NCBI GenBank assembly: GCA_037147155.1
Contig: JBAWVR010000003.1
Span: 1-36,557 of the forward strand
Origin: JBAWVR01 sp037147155
GTDB taxonomy: Bacteria; Patescibacteriota; Minisyncoccia; Phycocordibacterales; GWA1-40-21
Direction of reading: 5' to 3'
Length of the DNA: 36,557 nt
Made by a program: the position numbers and the translations under genes. A model generated the notes under the pieces. It searched no databases, was not told the origin of the DNA, and saw only the letters and a list, made by a program, of their open reading frames with translations. How positions within the stretch are numbered: position 1 is the first letter of the stretch; each line of letters starts with the position of its first letter. This document shows positions 29,268 to 36,557 of the stretch, in pieces.

Positions 29268-30422
29268 TTAATCTATAATAATACTATTTCGTACACACTT
29301 ACTTCCCGCTCGAGAATAAGTATAGGTGGTATCAGCCGGCTTACAAGTCCAATCACAAGCCTTTAAATCAACATCGCTAGTAGAAACTGGCACGAAGGTC
29401 CAATTCTTGTCTGTAGCACTAATAGGTAATTTATCACTCAGAATTCTAACGTAGCCAGTTGGGGCCGAACCAAGACAAGACTTTGTTGTTGCTCCACCAG
29501 TAGTTCCACCGGTTGTTCCACCACCAGTCGTACCACCTCCACCAACGGGGATATCCACACAGTTATTACCAACTTTTTCTTGTCCCGCACCACAAATAAC
29601 AATGTTGGCACAACCATTACCCACAACCTCTTGTCCGTCAGGACAAACTCTTACACATTCACCATTAACCAATTCTGCCCCTTCAGGACAAACACATTGG
29701 CCATTATTATTTACTAATCCTTCCCCACAGGCCGCACAATAGCTTCCAGTATCACTAGGAATTATTTTATCACCAGCACAACAATCACCATTATCATCGC
29801 GCGCTTCGTTATTTCCACAACTACCGCCAGGATTGTTGGTGGTGGTATTCATAAAATCAATCCAACCAACAATACTACCACCCCAGGCATAACCAAGAAG
29901 ATGATTATTGGTTCCACTTTTTACTCCATAACTACTTTTTCCATCAATAGTTTTACCGGCTAGAGAAATCCAACCATCCCAACCATCAGTTCGGGAAACT
30001 GTGCCACATCCACCATCGATACTACCAGCACAGGCTCTGGCCCAACCAGAAAGATTCTGATTTGAGTCAATTTGGGCAGTACATGTTCCGTCTGGACAAC
30101 CAGTCAATTTTGTAGAGTCGAAAGTTATCCAACCAATGTTGTCAGACCAAACATATCCACACAATTCTCTAGATATAGCATTGTCTGTGGCAGACTTTTT
30201 CACCCCAATACCGTATTCTCCTTGGTTCTCACCTAAATGTATCCAGCCAATAGTATCAGACCAAGCATAACCCCCCAGGCGTCCTGTTAGGACACCACTG
30301 CAACCGGGCAAGTTAGTATCAGCTTCGACACTATTTATTCTCACAGAACTCAAAAACCCACCGGCAAAGATGGATATAATCAGGAGAAAAAATGTAGTTA
30401 GAAAGATTTTTTTATTTTTCAT
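29268..30422 (-). CDS. Secreted WSDNIGW-repeat protein with four Cys-rich units
   Basis: 384 residues. A signal peptide (1 to about 34, cut near SVEADTNLPG). Residues about 36-200 hold repeated GYxWSDxIGWI units and SGWARACAG..DG.CG followed by DGWDGWISLAG. Then come about four CxxGxxxxxGxC units (CPEGAELVNGEC, CPDGQEVVGNGC), a Gly/Thr linker and a C-terminal domain (CLGSAPTGYVR, ACDWTCKPAD, YSRAGSKC). The whole is a short version of the 1526-residue protein at 31819, whose ends it matches. An extracellular, disulfide-rich structure is expected; the ligand is unknown. Confidence 0.75.
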   Translation of the reverse strand: MKNKKIFLTTFFLLIISIFAGGFLSSVRINSVEADTNLPGCSGVLTGRLGGYAWSDTIGWIHLGENQGEYGIGVKKSATDNAISRELCGYVWSDNIGWITFDSTKLTGCPDGTCTAQIDSNQNLSGWARACAGSIDGGCGTVSRTDGWDGWISLAGKTIDGKSSYGVKSGTNNHLLGYAWGGSIVGWIDFMNTTTNNPGGSCGNNEARDDNGDCCAGDKIIPSDTGSYCAACGEGLVNNNGQCVCPEGAELVNGECVRVCPDGQEVVGNGCANIVICGAGQEKVGNNCVDIPVGGGGTTGGGTTGGTTGGATTKSCLGSAPTGYVRILSDKLPISATDKNWTFVPVSTSDVDLKACDWTCKPADTTYTYSRAGSKCVRNSIIID

Positions 30423-30450
30423 TGATTGCTAAAATGTTTTTAATAAATGG

Positions 30451-30495
30451 TTTAACTTTGCTAATAGATAAAGTTAAATTACTTGCTAAATTATA
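30451..30495 (-). promoter_or_regulatory. Promoter and leader hairpin of the second surface operon
   Basis: TATAAT on the minus strand (30490-30495), then a leader of about 60 nt with a 9-bp hairpin TTTAACTTT/AAAGTTAAA (30451-30478) some 30 nt before the ATG. The hairpin might control expression; there is no T-run directly after it. Confidence 0.45.
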
Positions 30496-30515
30496 ACACT
30501 CAAACAATAAAAAGA

Positions 30516-30553
30516 AAAACCGCGAGCCTGACTTTCGTCGGACTCGCGGTTTT
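30516..30553 (-). terminator. Terminator of the first surface operon
   Basis: Stem AAAACCGCGAG/CTCGCGGTTTT; the loop can pair two more bases past a bulge. T-runs on both sides. It lies 15 bp after the stop at 30568. Confidence 0.9.
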
Positions 30554-30567
30554 AATATTACCAAACT

Positions 30568-31791
30568 TTAATATATAACTACTACTCTTGTGTTATACAT
30601 CTTTTCGCTTGAATAGCCACTGGCTGTAACATTCACAGTGTATGCAGTGCCTTCTACCACCGGTATTGTTCCCATTAAAGTAAATGCTCTACTTCCACCA
30701 ACATTATTCAACACATTTGACCGCGCATAATCAAGCTCAGTCCCCCCAACCGACAAAACATATTTTATTGTTGCGGTGTAATTACCAGAAATATCACCTT
30801 TTGCCAAAATCAAAACATTTCCAGTCTTGGAAGCAGTAAAAGTGTATGTATAAGTCATCGGATTTGTTATATAAGTATCATAAGCTGCCTGCTTATCAGA
30901 TATACTAAAACCTAAACCTTGATTGCCTGTGTTCAGCGCCTGCCAACTTCCCACTCCATTTGCATCAGATGTCAGAACCTTACCCGCCGCTGGTGCACCA
31001 CCAGTTATTTTAACTTGACCAGCCACTTCCAGTGTAGCTGTTGGATTAACTACCCCGATACCAACATTACCTCCGAGTGGGTTCAATGTTATTGGCCAGG
31101 CAGTATTATTACTTACCTTAGCTTGCATCCAGTATGCCCAAGGGCTAGCAGTGAAGACACCTTGACTCAGCTCAACTCCAGCCGTTTCAAACGAGATAGC
31201 TGATGGCGCCCCAAAGGTCAGAGTTGGGTCATAGTTTGTAGTACCTGCATTAACATCTAATTTAGAATTTGGCGCATTGGTTCCGATCCCCACATTTCCT
31301 GTAGTATAATAAATATTTGCACCAGAAGTAGTCCATTGGGATGCAGATCCGAGACTTTTGGTGGTAACCCAGTAATCAGCCGAGGTGGTCGAAAACATAT
31401 CTCTCTGAGATTTCCAATAATCTGTAGAAGTAGTACCCCAACCATTATTACTAATTGAACCATTACCCACACAAACCCCATTAATTGCCACGCATCCACC
31501 GGTCAAATTAATTCCTCCAGAAAAAGTGGCAGTCGCATTGGACGTGGAGAAAATTCGTCCACCGAAAAGGGCGTTACCATTTACTTGCAATTTTGCCCTG
31601 GTCGGTTGATCAAGCAACATGTCATCACCCAATATCAAATTACCTAGCTTTGTTTGTTCAACATCTCCAGCATGGATTGGAGTTGGCAAATTATCTTCTG
31701 GTGGAACACCGGTCGGACCAGTCCAAGCATACAGGTATCCAGCACCAACAAGGAGAGAAGTAACAAAAAGTAATTTAATAGTGTTTTTCAT
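30568..31791 (-). CDS. Secreted protein of the YAWTGPT family (fibre-like long form)
   Basis: 407 residues. A signal peptide and YAWTGPTGVPP are followed by QTKLGNLILGDD as in the paralog at 28278. The middle (about 60-290) reads like a phage or surface fibre: ATFSGGINLTGG, GNVGIGTNAPNSKLDV, GNVGIGVVNPTATLEV, AGKVLTSDANGVGSWQ. The C-terminal 110 residues form a predicted beta-sandwich (TYTYTFTASKTGNVLILAKG). Likely trimeric or fibrous and outside the cell. It follows the giant gene by 27 nt and is co-transcribed with it. Confidence 0.7.
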   Translation of the reverse strand: MKNTIKLLFVTSLLVGAGYLYAWTGPTGVPPEDNLPTPIHAGDVEQTKLGNLILGDDMLLDQPTRAKLQVNGNALFGGRIFSTSNATATFSGGINLTGGCVAINGVCVGNGSISNNGWGTTSTDYWKSQRDMFSTTSADYWVTTKSLGSASQWTTSGANIYYTTGNVGIGTNAPNSKLDVNAGTTNYDPTLTFGAPSAISFETAGVELSQGVFTASPWAYWMQAKVSNNTAWPITLNPLGGNVGIGVVNPTATLEVAGQVKITGGAPAAGKVLTSDANGVGSWQALNTGNQGLGFSISDKQAAYDTYITNPMTYTYTFTASKTGNVLILAKGDISGNYTATIKYVLSVGGTELDYARSNVLNNVGGSRAFTLMGTIPVVEGTAYTVNVTASGYSSEKMYNTRVVVIY

Positions 31792-31818
31792 AATTTAATA
31801 ATAACAAATAATGATTCT

Positions 31819-34800
31819 TTAATCTAGAATAATAGTGTTTTTGAAACAGCGGTTACCACCACGAGAGTAAATATTCTTGGAATTTGCAGCTTTACATGTC
31901 CACTCGCAAACCTTTAAATCCTTACTTCTAGTCTTGACGGGCATAAATGACCAGACTAGCTTTGTGCTTGGAGTAACCAAAGCTTTATTAACACTTGATG
32001 CTCCGGAACGAACATAGCCATAAGGTCTAACTCCACCACAATATTGAATTGTTTTATCAGTTACACACTTTCCATCAGCATTTTCAGTCTGCCCAATCGG
32101 ACAACCTTGAACACAAACACCCAAGAGTTCAGCTCGCCCTTCTGGACAATCCGCCACACACTGACCACTGTTCTCCACTTCAGTTAATGAACAATTATCA
32201 ACACAGTCTGTACCATCAGAGGATTCTACCTGCCCTTCTGGACAATCTTTAACACATCTACCATCGATTGGAATATCTCCTTCATTACACTGATCCTGAC
32301 AAACGCCATCTGACTCAATCTTATCACCGCAATCCATAACACATTGTCCAGCTACATCTTTATAACCTGGATCACAATCTAGATTACACATTCCATTAGC
32401 TTCGTCTTTGGTATATCCATTTGGACAATCAATGAGACATTCGTCCATGAAATTGTACTCATTCTCCTGACAGATCTTCTTGCATTCTCCATCAACTGAT
32501 TCGTAACCATCTAAACAACCAGCGATACATTCTTGATTAAATTCAACCTCTGGCGGGGTACAAGTATTTTTACAAATACCATTGTCATCAACTTCACCTC
32601 CACCACAACCATCCTGACAAATTCCATCTACATTCACTTGCCAATCAGCACAAATATTCGTACATTCACCATATGATTCTACCTGTCCATCTGAACACTG
32701 TAGAGCACAGTGCGCTGGTGGAGGAATCTCGGACTGAATTTGACCTTCCGGACAATCCAAAACACACTGTCCACCATCTGCCTTGTAACCCAAACCACAG
32801 TCTTTGACACAGATTCCATCTGATTCAACATAGCCCACAGCGCAATCCAAAACACATTCATTACCAAAATCTTTGTATCCCTGTAAACAATCCAATACGC
32901 ACTGACCATCACCATTATCTTTGTATCCTTCTCCACAATCTATTAAATCTATTACGCATTGACCGTTCTTCTCTATTTTGCCTTCATCACAAATAATCAC
33001 ACACTCCCCGGCTACTTCTCTGTATTGTGATGGACACTCCGGAACACAAACACCAGCCAACTTTACTAAGCCATCTGAACACACATCTGTACAAATACCA
33101 TCTTGAGCTACCTGACCATCTGTACATCCATCTTTACACTCACCATTTGACTCAACCATCCCCAATGGACAGCTCGTGGTGATACACTGGCCGCTAAAAT
33201 CTACGGTGCCATCTGGACAAACAGTTCGACATTCATTTTCAAACAACACCTCTCCTTCCCGACAGACATCCACACACACCCCAGTTGTTGATTTGACTTT
33301 ACCCAAAGCTTCACAATCCGGTACACAAATATTAAATTCCATTTTTTCATTAGCAGGACATTCACATACACCATTCACGGCTTCTGATCCACCTAAACAG
33401 CTTGGAACACAAGTACCTTGATAAGTCACTTTACCCAATTGTTCACAAGTTATAATACTAATACACTGACTATCATAATATGTCATGTCCTCCGGACAGA
33501 CGGTGACACATTGTCCAGCCACATCTTCCTTGCCATCTGGACACAAACACTGTCCGTCTACCTCCACTTTTTCCCCTGCACAAACCTGGCAGTAGGTATT
33601 TCTGATTGTTTGACCCAAGAGACCAGTTGTAATAGTTGTAACCAGCTTATTATTTTCTAGTGTGGCCGGACAACAAATACCATTATCATCTTTTACTTCT
33701 CCATTCGCACAGGTAGCAAAATCTATCTTGACATCAAAGAAATCCAGCCATCCCAAAACATCACTACCCCAAGCAAAACCCGTGAGAGCGTCACCTGACA
33801 GTCCAGATATGCCATATTTTTCGCGGGCTGTAGTTGTACCTGATAGAGAAATCCAACCATCCCAACCACCATTGAGTGAACCTTTTAAGCTTGCTGGATC
33901 AGTGATAGTTCTTACTACTGTGGTAGTTACTGGTGTTCCACCAATATCAACTAGAGTGTAAGTTGAAACATTGGTTGGAACATTTATTGTACTAGTTGAG
34001 GTCACTGGTTTAGAAACATATATTTTACCTCCGTAAACAACTGCAGTCAGAATACTACCGTTGTCCGATACGGCCACAGAACGCCACACCCTGGCAACAT
34101 CGCTTGTCCTTGGATACCAGTAATCACCAGTACTTGTAGACATATATAGATATCCACCACTAACCACAGCAGCCTGTATCGAGCCGCCAGCAGACATTGC
34201 TACACCCTGCCAGTCTAAATTAGGAGTTTTTTGGTACCAATTTGTACCAGAATTCTTTGTTGTATATATTTTAGACGGAGTCAGGCCAGTAAAACCTGCA
34301 ACCAAATCTGGATCACTACCAGCAACAACCGTTCTAACAGTACCATTACTGGACATAGAGGTATTTACTTTATAACCATAAGGAACTCCTCTGTAACCAC
34401 TAACCCAACCAGCCCCTTTATCAATATCCCAAGTACCAACCACAGATTTAATCAAGCCATTTTGAGTAATATAAGTGTCATAAAAACCAGTGCAACCAGG
34501 ACCACTTTCGGATAAAAAAGTTTTGCCATAATTTGTAGAATAATAAACACAACCGGTACCCATGTCTCCATAATAATTATTTTCTGAAAACATTTGTTTA
34601 CTACCATCAGCAGACATCGCCGCCGATGTCCACATTGAACCCGCTAAATTTTTACTAACATTCACCCAGGTGTTGCCCGAGGTTGTTGAAACAAAAACCC
34701 CATCCCAACCAGCAGCCAGTTGATATGTACCTGTTGCAGATACAGCAATCGAACGCCAGCCACGGTTTACATCGGTCATTTTCCCTGTCCAAGAATCACC

Positions 34801-36399
34801 AGAATCGTTTGATTCGTAAATATAACCACCTTTTTCAACTGCCGCTTGCATTACACCATCACGTGAAACTGCAACATCAACCCAGTTTCTATTCTTGTCT
34901 GTCGCTTTCTCTAACCAATTGTCTCCGTACCCACCAGTAGTAGTCGTGACTGTTTGAGGAACATTAACCACAGTGGTACTAGTCTCTATTCTCTTATTTG
35001 GAGAAATCGAAGTATAAATTGTGCCGTTTTCTTGAACCGCAGTCATAACTGAGCCATCAGCGGAAACTGCTACACCAGTCCAACCACCAGCTGGTGCTGT
35101 TTTTTTCTCCCAATACAAACCGGTGCTTGTGGAAACATATATTCTGCCCTCGCCTGGTTGAGTCGCTGTGTCTCCCCAAGACACTGCCACCTGCACACTG
35201 CCATCAGCAGTCATGTCCACATCTGTCCAACTCATTTGTGCGTACTGAGAGCCAAGTTGTGTCCACTTACTTCCAGTAGTGGTTGATATATATATCGTTC
35301 CCTCAGCCATAAGACCAGTTAGTATCGAACCATCTGCGGATGACTGCATAACATTGAAATTATCGAAATTCCTGAAACTAGTATTGACCGTCGGCCAAGA
35401 GCCATTGGTTAAACCATGATTTATTGATATACCCAAAAAACCATCACCACCAGCATCGACGGCCATAAATTCTTTACTGCCATCTGAGGTAATAGCCACA
35501 CCACGTGGATCTGCGCCCATATCATAAACTGTCCAGCTCGCGCCATAAGTTTGCGATACGCCAGCCAGAGCCGAATCACTGATAGCTACCTGATATTGCC
35601 CACTGTTGGACATAACAACTTTTTTCCAACTAGCTCCACATCCTGTACAGCCAGTGGCCGTCCAAGTATTGCCATAGTCCGAAGAAGTGTAGATCGAACC
35701 GCCATTCACCACTGCCGTTTGATATTTTCCATCTGTAGATGGATCAGTTGACATGGCCACACTGGTCCACATACGATTAGTAGAAGTTGCTGTCCAAGTC
35801 TCTCCATAATCCTTGGATAAATAAATTTTGCCACCATTAACAACCGCCGTTTGGAGTTTTCCATCCGAGGACATGGCTACACCAGACCAATTTCTATTAA
35901 CAGTCGTCTTTTGTACCCAAGTATCCCCCGCTGGTTTAGTAACATATGTCGTCACGGTTGAAGTAGATAGAATTTTTCCACTACCAGTATATTCCCCGCA
36001 CATGCCATCAGTACTACCCGCACAAGCTCTGGCCCAACCAGAAATATTTTTATTAGACATGCCATCGATTTTGGCTGTACATTCACCAGCAGGACAATTA
36101 TTTAAATCCAGGGCATTAAAAGATACCCAGCCGATATTATCTGCCCAGCCATAACCACAGAGATTTTTGTCAGATTTTATACCCACACCATAAGTACCCT
36201 CATTTTCTCCAAGACTAATCCAGCCAATATTGTCAGACCAGATATAGCCACTGAGGCGACCGATCAAACTATCACTACAACCTGGCAAATTGGTATCAGC
36301 TGTCACTTTTTCTATTTTGAAATCACGAAAAGAACTTCCAGCAAAAATAGCTGCAATTAAAAGAAGAAAGGTAAAAAGAAAAAGTTTTTTATTTTTCAT
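31819..36399 (-). CDS. Giant secreted protein: WSDNIGW domain with two inserted beta-propellers and 33 Cys-rich units
   Basis: 1526 residues. Signal peptide (about 1-35); WSDNIGW repeats (about 36-140, GYIWSDNIGWISLGEN); seven BNR-like blades (about 145-475, e.g. WTSVAMSTD..GGSIYTSSDYGNTW); a Thr/Val linker (TTVVNVPQTVTTT); seven more blades (about 490-830), then a similar linker (STINVPTNVSTY); the rest of the WSDNIGW domain (GGWDGWISLSG, about 842-890); about 33 units of CxxGxxxxxGxCxxx (about 920-1450); and a C-terminal domain (CGGVRPYGYVR, VCEWTCKAAN). Start and end match the 384-residue protein at 29268, so the propellers sit inside a pre-existing domain. Fourteen blades fit two seven-bladed propellers. 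BNR blades often bind glycans or proteins, which suggests an adhesin. Confidence 0.8.
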   Translation of the reverse strand: MKNKKLFLFTFLLLIAAIFAGSSFRDFKIEKVTADTNLPGCSDSLIGRLSGYIWSDNIGWISLGENEGTYGVGIKSDKNLCGYGWADNIGWVSFNALDLNNCPAGECTAKIDGMSNKNISGWARACAGSTDGMCGEYTGSGKILSTSTVTTYVTKPAGDTWVQKTTVNRNWSGVAMSSDGKLQTAVVNGGKIYLSKDYGETWTATSTNRMWTSVAMSTDPSTDGKYQTAVVNGGSIYTSSDYGNTWTATGCTGCGASWKKVVMSNSGQYQVAISDSALAGVSQTYGASWTVYDMGADPRGVAITSDGSKEFMAVDAGGDGFLGISINHGLTNGSWPTVNTSFRNFDNFNVMQSSADGSILTGLMAEGTIYISTTTGSKWTQLGSQYAQMSWTDVDMTADGSVQVAVSWGDTATQPGEGRIYVSTSTGLYWEKKTAPAGGWTGVAVSADGSVMTAVQENGTIYTSISPNKRIETSTTVVNVPQTVTTTTGGYGDNWLEKATDKNRNWVDVAVSRDGVMQAAVEKGGYIYESNDSGDSWTGKMTDVNRGWRSIAVSATGTYQLAAGWDGVFVSTTSGNTWVNVSKNLAGSMWTSAAMSADGSKQMFSENNYYGDMGTGCVYYSTNYGKTFLSESGPGCTGFYDTYITQNGLIKSVVGTWDIDKGAGWVSGYRGVPYGYKVNTSMSSNGTVRTVVAGSDPDLVAGFTGLTPSKIYTTKNSGTNWYQKTPNLDWQGVAMSAGGSIQAAVVSGGYLYMSTSTGDYWYPRTSDVARVWRSVAVSDNGSILTAVVYGGKIYVSKPVTSTSTINVPTNVSTYTLVDIGGTPVTTTVVRTITDPASLKGSLNGGWDGWISLSGTTTAREKYGISGLSGDALTGFAWGSDVLGWLDFFDVKIDFATCANGEVKDDNGICCPATLENNKLVTTITTGLLGQTIRNTYCQVCAGEKVEVDGQCLCPDGKEDVAGQCVTVCPEDMTYYDSQCISIITCEQLGKVTYQGTCVPSCLGGSEAVNGVCECPANEKMEFNICVPDCEALGKVKSTTGVCVDVCREGEVLFENECRTVCPDGTVDFSGQCITTSCPLGMVESNGECKDGCTDGQVAQDGICTDVCSDGLVKLAGVCVPECPSQYREVAGECVIICDEGKIEKNGQCVIDLIDCGEGYKDNGDGQCVLDCLQGYKDFGNECVLDCAVGYVESDGICVKDCGLGYKADGGQCVLDCPEGQIQSEIPPPAHCALQCSDGQVESYGECTNICADWQVNVDGICQDGCGGGEVDDNGICKNTCTPPEVEFNQECIAGCLDGYESVDGECKKICQENEYNFMDECLIDCPNGYTKDEANGMCNLDCDPGYKDVAGQCVMDCGDKIESDGVCQDQCNEGDIPIDGRCVKDCPEGQVESSDGTDCVDNCSLTEVENSGQCVADCPEGRAELLGVCVQGCPIGQTENADGKCVTDKTIQYCGGVRPYGYVRSGASSVNKALVTPSTKLVWSFMPVKTRSKDLKVCEWTCKAANSKNIYSRGGNRCFKNTIILD

Positions 36400-36431
36400 T
36401 TACGACTTGGTGCTTATAAAATACTACAAAA

Positions 36432-36437
36432 ATTATA
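36432..36437 (-). promoter_or_regulatory. -10 box of the giant-protein operon
   Basis: TATAAT on the minus strand, 32 nt before the ATG. TATAAG nearer the gene is an alternative. No SD. Confidence 0.45.
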
Positions 36438-36455
36438 ACATTTATTTAGAAAAGA

Positions 36456-36495
36456 AAAAACCGCAAGTTTGGCTCCTGCCAAACTTGCGGTTTTT
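36456..36495. terminator. Strong terminator at the right edge
   Basis: An 18-bp perfect stem, AAAAACCGCAAGTTTGGC and its complement, with a TCCT loop; T-runs on both strands. It probably ends a minus-strand gene beyond the window. Confidence 0.92.
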
Positions 36496-36510
36496 AATCT
36501 TAAAATCAAC

Positions 36511-36535
36511 TACCCCGCAGCAAGCTGACGGGGTA
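36511..36535 (-). repeat. REP-like palindrome
   Basis: TACCCCG-CAGC-AA-GCTG-A-CGGGGTA is palindromic apart from one bulged A. On the minus strand it continues GTAGTTGATTTT; GTAG next to a palindrome is the mark of REP sequences moved by IS200-like RAYT proteins. Only one copy is in the window. Confidence 0.45.
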
Positions 36536-36557
36536 TGAGGAGTTCCAGTGCCAAAAG

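Noticed and set aside
32049..36154. Several plus-strand frames opposite the giant gene
   Set aside because: They are shadows of the repeated Cys-rich and blade codons; their sequences are Thr/Pro/His-rich as expected from reverse reading.
1..36557. tRNA, rRNA or other known structured RNA genes
   Set aside because: No cloverleaf with a T-loop GTTCGA-type motif and no rRNA-like conserved sequence was found in the intergenic regions.

Overview
The window looks like part of the chromosome of a Patescibacteria (Candidate Phyla Radiation) bacterium, most likely of the Parcubacteria/Paceibacteria group. This is inferred from content, not from a database search. The evidence is an AT-rich, compact genome with a standard genetic code; a type IV pilus/pseudopilin set next to DNA-uptake genes; secreted proteins with WSDNIGW and YAWTGPT motifs that I associate with this group; and many promoters so close to the ATG that transcripts should be leaderless. 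Layout, left to right: (1) 67-4866, minus strand, a pseudopilin operon: PilC/GspF, three prepilin-like proteins and a large PilX-like minor pilin. (2) 4954-7839, a lysozyme-like membrane protein and a protein with four PsbP-like modules. (3) 7945-10835, three orphan genes with strong Shine-Dalgarno (SD) sites; the first two are paralogous helical-repeat proteins. (4) 11124-16101, the str operon (rpsL, rpsG, fusA), split by about 1.8 kb holding two opposite-strand DUF5680-like paralogs and many structured repeats. (5) 16267-18516, a small membrane protein, a lone CheY-like receiver, an M50 protease and rpmB (L28). (6) 18701-28142, a conserved membrane protein, a two-piece ComEC, RNase HI, a small KOW-less orphan, RecJ, a CapA-like phosphoesterase, a HIT protein and the PilB/GspE ATPase. 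(7) 28278-36399, two tandem copies of a two-gene secreted-protein operon, one copy holding a 1526-residue giant. PilB, PilC, the pseudopilins and ComEC together suggest a type IV pilus able to take up DNA, with RecJ and RNase H nearby. The surface-protein operons suggest an elaborate cell surface, as expected for a host-attached cell. The most unusual content is non-coding. At least four families of structured repeats occur: family A, ~143-bp imperfect inverted repeats with compensatory base changes, at fusA and rpmB; family B, short hairpins with a conserved lopsided internal loop, butted against -10 boxes and tandemly arrayed at 14361-14547; family C, a 90-bp element that folds as a three-way junction, 89/90 identical in front of rpsG and of the response regulator; and a 117-bp repeat with 12-bp perfect terminal inverted repeats that encodes the leader of two prepilins. 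Two styles of gene expression are also visible: leaderless genes (TATAAT-like box, 5-7 nt, ATG) and orphan genes with TTGACA-type promoters, 40-90 nt leaders and AGGAGG-type SD sites.
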